The position numbers and the translations under genes are program-made. From Bacteroidales bacterium (GTDB lineage: Bacteria > Bacteroidota > Bacteroidia > Bacteroidales > GCA-2748055), in contig JAIOZM010000004.1 in the NCBI GenBank assembly GCA_021740585.1, positions 27,118 to 91,117 of the forward strand: a DNA stretch of 64,000 nucleotides, written 5' to 3'. Under the pieces are notes generated by a model that saw only the letters and a list, made by a program, of their open reading frames with translations, was not told the DNA's origin and ran no database searches. Shown in pieces: positions 26,490 through 37,300 of this stretch; position 1 is the first letter of the stretch, and each line of letters begins with the position of its first letter.

Positions 26490-29400
26490 TTATAATCCTA
26501 ATTTGACACCGACTAATACTGTTCTTGATTGTGGTGCTAAGCCATAATCAATACCTTGTTCAGTAGTTTTATATGAGAATGCAAACTCAGGGTCGTAACC
26601 CAAATATTTTGAAAAGGTCAATAAATTAATTCCACTCACAAAAAACTCCGCATTTTTAATCGATAAGAATTTTGATGGGAGATGGTAACTAAGTGTTAGA
26701 TCCTTTAAGCGAAGGTAGGAGGCATCTTCAATCCAGCGTGATGAAAAGTCAGCATTACCAAGCGGATCATTCCAAACGGCTCTGGGAACATCAGTTTCTT
26801 GTTCTTCGTATTGCCATCTGTTCAAAACGGCTGTACTTTGATTGTGAATGCCGGTCATACTTTCGTTGATATTCCTTACATAATTGTAGGCCTTATTTCC
26901 ATAAACCCCATAAATACCGATATTAAGTTGCCAGTTGTCATAACGGAAATGCATGTTTATTCCGCCAAAAAAGTCAGGTATAGGGGAGCCTATTATCTGT
27001 TTGTCATAATCATCAATTACATGGTCGGGTATTCCATCTGGTCCTGATAAGTCTTCAAATTTAGCATCACCTGCTTCAAATTTTAAGCCCTTGTCATTAT
27101 AAAGATTTGCAGTTTCAGCTTCGCTTTCGCTTGAAAAAACACCTTCGTAGTTTAAACCAAAAAAGTTAATCAGTTTTTCATTTTCTTTTGAAATGAATTC
27201 TCCGCCTAAAAATGAAGAGTATATGGTCTCCTTCAACTGACTAATCTTGTTGTTATTCGTGGAAATATTAGCTCCAAAGGAAAAGGAGAACTTTTTCTTT
27301 TCTACCAAATGAGATAACAGGTCCAGCTCCAAACCACTGTTAAGCACAGTCCCATCGTTTTCATGAGCCTTTTCAAATCCATAATAAAATGGCATATTAT
27401 TATAGATCACTAAATTCTCAGTACGATTATTATAGTAATCGATGGTAAGGTTTAATCTATTCCCCCAGGTGGTAAAATCAACACCCGTATTCATCTTATA
27501 TACATCTTCATAAGTAAATGTTTCATCAACACGAGGACCCGGAATTAAGCCTGTTGCATTTCTATAATGTGTAACTTTGTAATAATTATAAGCACTTACA
27601 TTATCAATAGCTTCGTTGCCGGATTTACCATAACTAAATCGTAGTTTTAAGTCGTCCAGCCAATACTCATCTTTTAATATCGCCTCTTCTGAAATTCTCC
27701 AGGCAAACCCTACTCCATAAAAAAGTCCATAGGGTACATTCTTGATAAAAAACAAATCCTCAGCATTTTCCCCAACACGGGTTGAATGTTCTGTTGTTAT
27801 ATCAAAATTTAAAAAGTATTTGTCCAGGAATGAGTATGCCAAATTGCTATAAATGGCAAGACTGTTCCAGTTTGCGTTAGTTCCTCCAAGTTCATTGAGT
27901 ATTGCGTCACCATCATTAAGTTGAGTATATTGGTCACTTTCATCTGAATTCTTTCCAATACCCCAGTCGGCCTGATATTTGTTGGTATTGGTTCTAAACC
28001 CCAGATTTACGTTTATCTTGTGAAAATCATTTAAACTGGTTGTATAACTCAAATAATTATCATTTGTTAAAGAATAAAAATAATTAGAATAGGCTTTTGA
28101 AACATTCCATGCCTCATTATCATAATACAATTCCATGCCTAAATTTGGCATAAACATCTTCTCGGTCAATGAATTAAAATTAACCCCTAAGTTGCTGTTA
28201 ATCTTCAAGTTATCAGTGATATCGCCTTTTATTCGAAACGAAGTAAGAAACCTGTAACCTTTATTGTTAGCAAAAAAACCACTATTGTCTTTACCAGCAA
28301 TAATTGCATAAGGATTGCTTATTCCCAGTTCATCAACATAGTTAGTATTTGTTTTTAATAGATTTCCAACTTTATCGTATTGATAGGGTGATTGCAGGGG
28401 GTTTTTAAGAAGTGCAGTATATACAGGGCTTGTTTGACTAACTCTGGCCGATTCCATCAAACTGGAATTAGTACTGGACAGATTTGAATTGATACTTAGG
28501 TTTAACCACTTTAGCATATCAAAGCTTCCAACAAAACGTACGCTGAATCTTTCAAAATCTGATGATTTTATCACACCTTCATTTTTCTGAAATCCGATAG
28601 ATAAGCCATATTTAGCGATTTCATCTCCACCTAAAATTCTGAAGTATAAATCATTCATAATTGCATCCCTAAAAATAACTTCCTGCCAATTCGTTTCATT
28701 GTTATACTCGAAGTAATTGACATCATTACTCGATTTAAATAATCCAGGATAAACGATTGGATGATCTTCTTCATAAAGCGGCGCAGTCATTAGGATTTCT
28801 TTTGCCAAAGTCCTGTACTGCGTACTTTTAAGTTGAGGGCTGATTCTTGGACTTGAAGTTTTACCGGTTTTATAACTAAAATCAATTAGGGTTTCTACCT
28901 GATTTGGTTTAAGTGTTTCAATTAGAACAATTCCATTTGCTGCTCTTACACCATAAACAGGAGAGCCGCTATTGTCTTTTATTATTGTGATATTTGTAAT
29001 ATCAGAGGGATTGATACTAGATAAGGGATTGAAATTATAGCCGTCAACAAACGATTCCACAATGCCCTGCGATTCCAGTGGGAGGCCATCAATAATGTAC
29101 AAGGGTTGCGTATTTGCATTCAAGGTTTGATAACCTCTCAAAAAAAGTGTCGAACCACTTTCGGGTGAACCTGACTGTTTTATCCCTAAAACGCCGGGGA
29201 CACTTCCATTAATTTGGTTATCTATCGTTAATTGGTTTAGGTAAGTTTGTTTATTCAAATCTAACTGCGAATTGGCTGAAACCGTATTCATTTTTTTAGA
29301 AAAACCAAAGAAATTATTCACCTCATCTTGATTCCCAAAGTATTCGATTGGGGTTAGCTTTATTTTAATAGAAGTTTTGCCAGAGAGAAAATATACTTGT

Positions 29401-29654
29401 GGTTTGTAATCAAAAGAAGGTGAAATCAATAGAGTTGCATTTTTATGGGGGACACTAATTTCGAAATTTCCAAGACTGTCAGTATAGACAGGTTGAGTTG
29501 ATTCCCCTCTTACCGAAACAGAAATATCTGCAACACCCTTGTTGTTTGTGCCAATTATAATTCCAGTTACCTGATAGCTATTTTGCGCATGCAGTCCTAT
29601 GCTCAAAAAGCAAGCTATCAAAAAAAGGAAGGATTTTATTTTATTTATTTTCAT
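26490..29654 (-). CDS. SusC/RagA TonB-dependent outer-membrane transporter (pair 2)
   Basis: A 1054-residue protein with a signal peptide (residues 1-24, ending LHAQ). An N-terminal carboxypeptidase-regulatory-like domain (VSVRGESTQPVYTDSLGNFEISV) is followed by a TonB plug with SGSPESGSTLFLRGYQTLN, PLYIIDGLPLES and VRAANGIVLIET, then the 22-strand barrel ending in an aromatic-poor VLVGVKLGL strand. It imports oligosaccharides across the outer membrane using TonB energy. The plug lacks the typical VVVG/YG start of many SusC proteins, having a divergent SVNNFFGFSKKMNTVSAN-like region. It lies one base upstream of SusD and 25 bases downstream of a FAS1 lipoprotein gene. Confidence 0.93.
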   Translation of the reverse strand: MKINKIKSFLFLIACFLSIGLHAQNSYQVTGIIIGTNNKGVADISVSVRGESTQPVYTDSLGNFEISVPHKNATLLISPSFDYKPQVYFLSGKTSIKIKLTPIEYFGNQDEVNNFFGFSKKMNTVSANSQLDLNKQTYLNQLTIDNQINGSVPGVLGIKQSGSPESGSTLFLRGYQTLNANTQPLYIIDGLPLESQGIVESFVDGYNFNPLSSINPSDITNITIIKDNSGSPVYGVRAANGIVLIETLKPNQVETLIDFSYKTGKTSSPRISPQLKSTQYRTLAKEILMTAPLYEEDHPIVYPGLFKSSNDVNYFEYNNETNWQEVIFRDAIMNDLYFRILGGDEIAKYGLSIGFQKNEGVIKSSDFERFSVRFVGSFDMLKWLNLSINSNLSSTNSSLMESARVSQTSPVYTALLKNPLQSPYQYDKVGNLLKTNTNYVDELGISNPYAIIAGKDNSGFFANNKGYRFLTSFRIKGDITDNLKINSNLGVNFNSLTEKMFMPNLGMELYYDNEAWNVSKAYSNYFYSLTNDNYLSYTTSLNDFHKINVNLGFRTNTNKYQADWGIGKNSDESDQYTQLNDGDAILNELGGTNANWNSLAIYSNLAYSFLDKYFLNFDITTEHSTRVGENAEDLFFIKNVPYGLFYGVGFAWRISEEAILKDEYWLDDLKLRFSYGKSGNEAIDNVSAYNYYKVTHYRNATGLIPGPRVDETFTYEDVYKMNTGVDFTTWGNRLNLTIDYYNNRTENLVIYNNMPFYYGFEKAHENDGTVLNSGLELDLLSHLVEKKKFSFSFGANISTNNNKISQLKETIYSSFLGGEFISKENEKLINFFGLNYEGVFSSESEAETANLYNDKGLKFEAGDAKFEDLSGPDGIPDHVIDDYDKQIIGSPIPDFFGGINMHFRYDNWQLNIGIYGVYGNKAYNYVRNINESMTGIHNQSTAVLNRWQYEEQETDVPRAVWNDPLGNADFSSRWIEDASYLRLKDLTLSYHLPSKFLSIKNAEFFVSGINLLTFSKYLGYDPEFAFSYKTTEQGIDYGLAPQSRTVLVGVKLGL

Positions 29655-29679
29655 CTTTTAAAAACTATTTATCGTTTCC

Positions 29680-31245
29680 TTATAAGGGTGATGGAATCAA
29701 AGTAACATAGTCAATACTAAGACCATTTTCTCGTCCTTTTCCTTTACCTAAATATTCAAATCTTATTTTTACATCACCGTATTCAGTGATATTTTCAATC
29801 CAAAAATCAACGCTATTAAATCCTTCTGTACTAACTTCCCATCTCTCACCAATTTTACTTAGCCGGGTATCTCTTAAGGTGAACGTGTCGAACTCAGTAA
29901 TTTTTTCATTGTTAATGTATATCCCGTATAAACCTGAGGGTCGGTAATTTGCCCTCCATACCATTCGGTATCTTCTGGGAAAAACATTAGAAACGGTATA
30001 TTCCATGCTGTATTCGCCAGTATAATTGTTTCCAAAGGAAACGCTCAAATAGGCATTTTCAGAAGCCTGAGTTGAGATTTTTTTTAAGGGTAAGAAACTA
30101 ACATTTGAAACAACGATGTCTTCTTTCCATGTGTATGATTCAACGCCCAAACTGTCTACTAAGGATTCTCCTTGTGTAATTAAATCACCTGTGTACAATG
30201 AACTGGCAACTCCATATTGTAGATAGTTGTATATTATACCATTACTGCAAATTATCGGATTTAAATAATCAATATTATTAACATCAATTGTTACTTTCTC
30301 CCCATTAATGTTTAGTAAAGGAGTTTCATTAAAATTTTCAGGGTTTAGCATTCCTTTAAAACAACCGTTGTTTATAATATCGGGGTATAAAACTGACTGA
30401 AGCCAGCTTAGGGGAATGTCTTCGTGCGATTGAATGCTGCCGCCCAGATTTGCAGCCATTTCGTCCAGAGCATCAAAATACTGTTGTTTGGAGAACAATA
30501 CGAAAGTGGCAAAATTGCTACGCGATTCTTCATCCACAGGGAAATAGCTGTTATTAAAAACGTCAACTTTTATAAATACAGAGTCATAAATAGTATTACC
30601 TTTCTCGTCAAAATCAATGGGTGTACTGTTTGCCTTGTCCAGTGAATCGTATTCCAGCATATTTATAAACTGATACAGACCAGAAAGGTTATTTTCTATA
30701 TATTCCTCAATACTTTGTTTTGCTAATGGTACTTCATTTGTCTCGTAGTAACGTCCATTGATGAAAAGTTTACTGGAGTAGAATATAACTACTTCGTCAA
30801 AATACTCAACAAGGTCTTTTTTCTCAATGAATGCATATTTACCTGCCAATGTTAGCAGCTTACTATAATTTTGTACATTCCGGAAACTAAAAACAGCAGG
30901 CGAGATTAAATGCTTAATAACTCGTTCAGTTATTTCAATGGAATCGGCTAAATTTGCAAAAGCTTGATTATTCGGTATAAACAAAGTATTCTCTCCATTT
31001 ATAATTATTGAATCTAAACCAAATGTTTCAATATATTCCACAAATGTAGAATAATCTCCATTTTGCAAAAGACCATCCCAAATATTACCTTCTATAGTTT
31101 TATCGACAGGGGTAAAATGCTTGTCAAAATCTTTATCACAAGCTGTTGTTGAAAGAAACAGAATAATTCCTAAAACTTGAAATAAGCTTGAGAATATTCG
31201 TTTAATACTCTGTTTCCTATTATATGTTTTCAGACTTGGATTCAT
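29680..31245 (-). CDS. Fasciclin (FAS1)-domain lipoprotein with C-terminal carbohydrate-binding-like domain
   Basis: A 521-residue lipoprotein; lipobox STTAC (Cys36) after a long N-terminal leader. A FAS1 domain is recognisable by LFIPNNQAFANLADS and the following ..IKHLISPAVFS; a second degenerate FAS1 (residues ~200-350) is likely (WLQSVLYPDIINNGCFKG). The C-terminal ~150 residues form a beta-sandwich with YRMVWRANYRPSGLYGIYINNEKI and end LSIDYVTLIP, resembling carbohydrate-binding modules. FAS1 domains commonly mediate adhesion. In this operon the protein probably acts as a surface glycan- or partner-binding component of the SusC/SusD complex; that role is inferred. Confidence 0.82.
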   Translation of the reverse strand: MNPSLKTYNRKQSIKRIFSSLFQVLGIILFLSTTACDKDFDKHFTPVDKTIEGNIWDGLLQNGDYSTFVEYIETFGLDSIIINGENTLFIPNNQAFANLADSIEITERVIKHLISPAVFSFRNVQNYSKLLTLAGKYAFIEKKDLVEYFDEVVIFYSSKLFINGRYYETNEVPLAKQSIEEYIENNLSGLYQFINMLEYDSLDKANSTPIDFDEKGNTIYDSVFIKVDVFNNSYFPVDEESRSNFATFVLFSKQQYFDALDEMAANLGGSIQSHEDIPLSWLQSVLYPDIINNGCFKGMLNPENFNETPLLNINGEKVTIDVNNIDYLNPIICSNGIIYNYLQYGVASSLYTGDLITQGESLVDSLGVESYTWKEDIVVSNVSFLPLKKISTQASENAYLSVSFGNNYTGEYSMEYTVSNVFPRRYRMVWRANYRPSGLYGIYINNEKITEFDTFTLRDTRLSKIGERWEVSTEGFNSVDFWIENITEYGDVKIRFEYLGKGKGRENGLSIDYVTLIPSPL

Positions 31246-31297
31246 AAAATTTATTATTGTTTCATAATGTTTCTATTACAGATCTTTGTTACTTTCT

Positions 31298-32893
31298 TTA
31301 ATAAGGTTCAAATCTAATGAAGTCCCATAAAAATGATCCTGATGCTATTGATTTAATCTCTACTACATGAGTTTTGTATTCTAAGAAATTAATATTTCCG
31401 GCAAATTTTACTTCGAAGGTGTCGGTATCTCTGTTTTTAACGGTGAGGTCCAAACTGTTACCCACCCTTACTCCATCAATGTATACCTGTACCGTCGCAT
31501 TATTTGAACTGCTAACATCCGCTTTAATTGACACTCTGAAGTTACCGGGTAAAAGTTTAGGTATTGTATAGGAGATGGTGAAGTTGCCCGAAACTGACAG
31601 ATAGTCATTACTTTGTGCACTGATGCTGGAACCGGATTTAACGTATCTGATTTCATCAACTCCTGTCCAGCTAATTAAATTAGTATAATCTTTATTGATT
31701 ATATATTCATCCGGAATTATACCAAGACCAGCAATATAAACATCTTCAAGGAATTCAAAAGTTCTTGTTGTTCTGCCTGGATTCTTGGCATGAAGCAAAT
31801 CACGTATTAAATGAATCGAGCCATTTATGGTACTGATGTTACTGCTTTCCATCATAATTCGAACGTAGTTAATGATGGTGGTGTCCTGGCCGCTAATAAT
31901 AATGTCTAATGTGTCTGTACCAGAATTGAGCTTTAATTCCAAATCGGAAACAATACTTATTGGAAAATTAGAATAGGTATTGTAATTTCCAGTTTTCAGA
32001 TTGTCTAGATATAATTCTGTTTCCAAAATATGAAAGGCCATATTCTGATAAAATTCACTTTCAATTTTGTCAACTTCAATGGAAGATGTTTGATAATACG
32101 AAATCAAATCCTGAATAGAAAAGATTTCATACTTTGCATAAATTGAATCAGGCACAGCCAAAATGGTATGTCTCATTATTGATGTATTTAATGTATCCTT
32201 AAGTCCGGTAATTTCGAGAGCTTCAGTGAAAATTGTAAAGCCCTTGTTTAATATAAGCCAATCATAACTGCTATTATAAACGGGCTCCAAAACTTTATCG
32301 ATAACGTGAATGTATCCATTGCTGAGTTCAATGTCAGCTTTTATAATGGGTGCATCGTTATTCACCAGATAAATTATAGAATCGGTTGTTTCCAAAAAAC
32401 CAATGGTTAAATAATCGCCGGTAGTGGTTGTGTCGGGCAAGGCTCCTAAAGGAAAATTTCCGGAAGCGATTAGTCCATTTAAAAGGTGATACCTCATTAA
32501 TACATTAATGAAGGCTTTATCTGCCAACATATCATCAAAACTATTATACACAGGATGATTTTCTATATACCTTTCAAAAGCCTCATCTGTTGGCATAAAA
32601 AAAGTATAGCCGTCAACACTCCAACGATTATAAGCCCGAAGAGTATTATCTAAATTGCATTCTTTTAGTAGTTCCCAAGATTTTGAATATTTAGGAATAG
32701 GTGCCGTAGCGTTTTCTTCGATATACTCGGAAATTGTTTTACTATTACTAATTCTATCCTCTTCATCAATCGGTTTTTCACAGGCAAATAATAATAACAA
32801 GCTTCCACAGCTTATCAGACAGATAAAAAAAGAATGTATCTTCCAATTTGCGAAGCAAGACCCTTTAGCACTTATTTTGTTATTTGTTGGCAT
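31298..32893 (-). CDS. Fasciclin (FAS1)-domain lipoprotein with C-terminal beta-sandwich
   Basis: A 531-residue lipoprotein; lipobox SLLLLFAC (Cys38). Two FAS1 domains are seen: the first has NRWSVDGYTFFMPTDEAFERY and HVIDKVLEPVY; the second has FTEALEITGLKDT, HTILAVPDSIYAK and INGSIHLIRDLL. The C-terminal domain (FTISYTIPKLLPGNFRVSIKA ... VQVYIDGVRVG ... WDFIRFEPY) parallels the end of the neighbouring 29680-31245 protein. Its ATG lies 14 bases inside the 3' end of the SusD gene, so translation is coupled. It is probably a surface accessory protein of the SusC/D system. FAS1 domains are known for adhesive roles; the ligand is not known here. Confidence 0.83.
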   Translation of the reverse strand: MPTNNKISAKGSCFANWKIHSFFICLISCGSLLLLFACEKPIDEEDRISNSKTISEYIEENATAPIPKYSKSWELLKECNLDNTLRAYNRWSVDGYTFFMPTDEAFERYIENHPVYNSFDDMLADKAFINVLMRYHLLNGLIASGNFPLGALPDTTTTGDYLTIGFLETTDSIIYLVNNDAPIIKADIELSNGYIHVIDKVLEPVYNSSYDWLILNKGFTIFTEALEITGLKDTLNTSIMRHTILAVPDSIYAKYEIFSIQDLISYYQTSSIEVDKIESEFYQNMAFHILETELYLDNLKTGNYNTYSNFPISIVSDLELKLNSGTDTLDIIISGQDTTIINYVRIMMESSNISTINGSIHLIRDLLHAKNPGRTTRTFEFLEDVYIAGLGIIPDEYIINKDYTNLISWTGVDEIRYVKSGSSISAQSNDYLSVSGNFTISYTIPKLLPGNFRVSIKADVSSSNNATVQVYIDGVRVGNSLDLTVKNRDTDTFEVKFAGNINFLEYKTHVVEIKSIASGSFLWDFIRFEPY

Positions 32894-34346
32894 AATAAGG
32901 ATTTTGTTTTAGATTGACATTGTTTTCAAGCTCAGTTTCATTAATCGGGAAGTACCACGACATTGGGTCTTTAAGCTTAGAAGCATATAAAAGGCGTTGG
33001 TTTGATGGAATACTCTGTGTCATAATGTTAATTAGATCATTCTTTCTCTTAAAATCATTTCTCCTGCCCATTCGTAAAAGGTCAAACCATCTTTTACCTT
33101 CAAAAGCCAATTCCTTTGCTCTCTCAGTGAGAATTAAATCTTCAAAAGCATCAGGGTTTTGAGGCGCAGCCACCGGCAATCTTCCTGCTCTTTTTCTAAC
33201 CAGGCTAACATACTCAATGGCTTCGTCGTATCTGTCTAATTGAGACAGAGCCTCTGCTTTCATTAGTAAAATATCAGCATAGCGATAAAATATCCAATTG
33301 GCACTTTTTTGGTTGGTACCGGGACGCACCGTATTCTTTGAAGAACCGCAATATTTCCAAATTTTCTGAGTAGTGGAGTTATATGATGCGCTTCTGGTGA
33401 CTTCTTTATCAGATTCAAGAAAACCTGACATATTAATACTTCCGGTAATTAATTCACTTGCGAGGTAAAAATTCTTAGTATAGGTTTGTTCGAATAAAGT
33501 GTTGTTCTGTGACACATTGTATTGCAATTCAAAAATACCTTCAAGCAGCCTGTTCCCATCATAAAAAATAGTAAACCAGTCTTTTTGCAGCGCAAGTGTA
33601 AATAGGGAATTTTCTTCAATTTCATTGATGTATTCCAGGCAATCTCCATATTCAAAATTCCATAAAGCAATATCGGCAAGTAAAGCATTAATGGCACTCT
33701 TTGAAGCCCTGCCTCTGTTATTCTCAATGGATCCATAATCATCAGAAACATACTTTCTTGCCTCTAAAAGGTCATCCATAATTGTGCTTAAAATTTTTTC
33801 TTCCGTTTCTTTTTCAGGATATAGAAATACATTGTCTGAGTTTGTGGGCGTTAAAACCAGTGGCACAGAATTGAAAATACGGACCAGGTAAAAGTAGGAC
33901 AAGCTGCGGAGGAAAAGGGCTTCTGATTTTACTCCAAGCATTTCGTATCTTGAATAGAGCACAGTATCATTTTCGTACACTTCCTGGTTATAATGCAATA
34001 CGAGGTTGCAGTAATTTATTGTTTTGTAGAATCCTGACCAATCACATATTTTATTTGTCGAAGTAAGATCTCCCCGCATTATTTCTCTCAGGTTATCGGG
34101 CGCATTGTTATCCAGTGCAACAAGCCCTCCTCTTATTTCACCAAAAAGGAATAATTCCTCGTCCATCTTGGTTAACTGCTGGTATGCTCCCATCAAGGTG
34201 GACACTACATGCTGTTTTGTTTTCCAATATTCGTCTTGAACCAATCCATCAGGTGGAATTAGTTCAAGCCAACCGCCATCATCTTTGTTGCATGAAGTTG
34301 AAAATATAAATACTGTTATTATAAATATAGCTATTCTTTTTATCAT
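32880..34346 (-). CDS. SusD/RagB-family glycan-binding lipoprotein (pair 1)
   Basis: A 488-residue lipoprotein from the ATG at 34346 (MIKRIAIFII); the frame extends to a TTG at 34367, which is less likely. The lipobox is FSTSC (Cys19). SusD features include TLMGAYQQLTKMDEELFLFGEIRGG, FYKTINYCNLVLHYN, ALFLRSLSYFYLVRIFNSVPLV and the C-terminal ERAKELAFEGKRWFDLLRMGRR. It binds glycan at the surface and caps the SusC barrel encoded just upstream. It starts 10 bases after the SusC stop and overlaps the following FAS1 gene by 14 bases. The substrate is unknown. Confidence 0.93.
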   Translation of the reverse strand: MIKRIAIFIITVFIFSTSCNKDDGGWLELIPPDGLVQDEYWKTKQHVVSTLMGAYQQLTKMDEELFLFGEIRGGLVALDNNAPDNLREIMRGDLTSTNKICDWSGFYKTINYCNLVLHYNQEVYENDTVLYSRYEMLGVKSEALFLRSLSYFYLVRIFNSVPLVLTPTNSDNVFLYPEKETEEKILSTIMDDLLEARKYVSDDYGSIENNRGRASKSAINALLADIALWNFEYGDCLEYINEIEENSLFTLALQKDWFTIFYDGNRLLEGIFELQYNVSQNNTLFEQTYTKNFYLASELITGSINMSGFLESDKEVTRSASYNSTTQKIWKYCGSSKNTVRPGTNQKSANWIFYRYADILLMKAEALSQLDRYDEAIEYVSLVRKRAGRLPVAAPQNPDAFEDLILTERAKELAFEGKRWFDLLRMGRRNDFKRKNDLINIMTQSIPSNQRLLYASKLKDPMSWYFPINETELENNVNLKQNPYYANK

Positions 34347-34356
34347 CGTCTTTGAA

Positions 34357-37300
34357 TTAAAATCCAACTGAAATACTTAAGGTAAACATTTTTGGTGGCG
34401 CTGATTGTGCATTATCTGTACCAAACCAAAATGCATCTTCTACCTTTTGCTGAATTTCAGGATCTACTCCTGTATAATTTGTAATGGTTAATATTTTTCT
34501 CATAGTGAGTGCCACATCAAACGATTCAATTGGCAGTATTTTAATGATTTTATTATTAAGACTGTAACGTAGCGTCAAATTATTTAACCTTAAAAAATCA
34601 CCATCTTCAACATAACGATCAGACCCCAGATTGTTTGCCGGATGGTCGAAGTAGGCTCTTGGCAACATATTTTCAAAGTTATCGCCTTCTTTTCTCCAAC
34701 GGTGAAGAACCGCTTTACTTTGATTGTTCTTGTTAAGCATTCCTTCTGTATTCATAGCCACCTCATTTACAATTTGAAAGCCTGTTCTATATACGAATTG
34801 AAGGCCCATACTAAAATCTTTGTACTTAAAAGTGCCTCCAAAACCGCCAAAGAAATCGGGATTAGAATCGCCTAAAGCTACCACGTCATTAATGTCTATT
34901 ACCCCATCATAATTCATGTCCTTATACTTTGCGTCACCACCTTGAAATTCGTAGGACTTACCGCTGTAATAAATTGGTATTGTATTTCCATTGACATCAA
35001 CAATGGTTTCGTTATTTTTATCCAATGCAACTACATCACTGGTAGATGGATAAACCCCAAGATATTTAAAACCGTAAAATGTGCCAAGCGGATTACCCTC
35101 TATGGCTATTCGCGGGTATTGACCATTTTCCACGGTCATATCTTTTTCATTGTTGAAATTATCAGGGAATTTCAGAAATGAATTGGTATTGTGAGAAATA
35201 TTAAAATAGAGTTTTATCGAAATATTATTATTTCTATAAGGATAACCACTACTGGATATTTCCCAACCCTTGTTTTGTATTTCTCCGGCATTGTAGCGCT
35301 TTAAATTATTAAATCCTGAAGTAGTTGGAATATCATATCCCGGCCATAATAAATCCTTCGTATTTCTAACGTAATATTCTCCAGTAAAAGTCAGTCCATC
35401 CTTAAAAAAACCTAAATCAAGAGCAATGTTTGATTGAACTACAGTTTGCCATCTCAGATTGTCTAACTGAATCTGTGTAGGAATTACAACAGCATTATCG
35501 ATATAAAGACTTGGATTACCTGATTCATAAATTCCATGACGATCATATACATTTCCTGCATCTTTTCCAGTCAAACCATAGCTTGCTCTGAGTTTACCTG
35601 TACTAATAACCGGATTTTTTAGAAAGCTTTCCTCAGAAAAGATCCAGGCTGTTCCTATACTGGGGAAAGTACCCCATCTGTTGTTTGAGCCAAATTTAGA
35701 ACTACCGTCAGTCCGAACATTAAAAGTTGCTATATAGCGGTTCATAAAAACGTAATTTGAACTAAAGAATAATCCTAGCGATCGTTCTTCGCTCGATCCT
35801 GATAGAATTTTGTTTATTATACCATTTGAAGCAGGATCAATTATTCTGGCACTTGGACTAAGATACGTGCTTAAACCAATGGATTCCCTGGATCTTTGAT
35901 CGGTCTCTGCCATTACAACTCCTGTAAAACTGTGGTTTTTACCCAATTTAGGTATTATAAATAATTGAGTCCTTGTAGCGATCTTAGTAGACGAAGAATT
36001 CGATTCTGAAGCATCGTTGTTAATTTCATTCAGCCAATCGGCACCCATTGCATTATAAGGCAAAAATGAAATCTTTTTTTGGTTTGCGTACTGGAATGAA
36101 ACGGTTTCCCTAAACTTAAGCCAGGGCAAAATTGTTAAATCCAAAATATAGCTGTTAGAAACATCGTTTTCCAAAGCGTCGTTTCGACTTAAGTCGGTAA
36201 TAGCTTTTGGGTTAAAATAAGTAGTTCCTTCGCCTTGGTAGCTCACTATTGGAGTAAAATATTCACCGGTTTTTTGGTTCAATTCATCATATTCGTAGAT
36301 GCTCATATTCGGAGCCTTGACAAAAGCCATTGCACGCACAGTTTTTAAATCACTCCCTGTATTAGCATCTGTATTGCCCTTAAATGTGTAATTATCCTCT
36401 TTGTTAGCATTCGTATAACTGAATTGAACAGAAAACTTAATCTTTTTTGATATATCATAATCAAGATTCACTCTTGTTGATAACCTTTTTAAGGCTGTAT
36501 TTTCTACGGTTCCCTTTTGATCTACGTAATTAACAGAAGCAAAATAGCGCGTTTTACTACCCCCTCCGGATGCACTGAAGTATTGATCGTTGGTGAGGCC
36601 AAGACGTGAAATTTCATCAAGCCAATTAGTATTCTTATTGTAATTGTTATAATCCTTAAAAGTCTCATTATTAGAAATTTCGTCAGGTTTCGTATATATT
36701 CCATATGCATTGTGGTATTGTTCAGATTGTAAGGTCTGGTATTCATCTCCGTTCAACATAGGAATAGGTGATGGTTCAATATCAACAGAATATTTGCCTT
36801 GATAATCGAATTTGGTACCTCCTCTTTTTCCTTTAAAAGTTTCTATTAAAAGTACACCATCAGCGCCTTTTGAACCCCAAACAGCGGTTGTGGCAGCATC
36901 TTTCAATACTTCAATTGACTTTATATCCTGTGGTGCTATATTAACTAAATCACCAATATCTTCCTGGTCAGCAGAACCGAAATCGAAATCATTACTTCCT
37001 TTTAGATCCATTGCTATTCCATCAATCACAATAAGAGGTCTCGAATCACCCAGCGAGCCCAAACCACGAATAACAATTTGCGCGCCCGCTCCCGGGCTAC
37101 CAGATGAAGTTATGTCTAAACCGGATACCTGTCCTTGCAATGCATCCCCTGCAGAAATAGAACCAATATCTTTAGTATCAATCATCTCTACCTTAACGCG
37201 GGAACCTGCTTGATTTCTTTCTGAAATACCGGTTAAGTTGTCCACATTATAACTTCGAACTATAACTACTTCTTCAACCTCTATTGATTCTGTTTCAAGT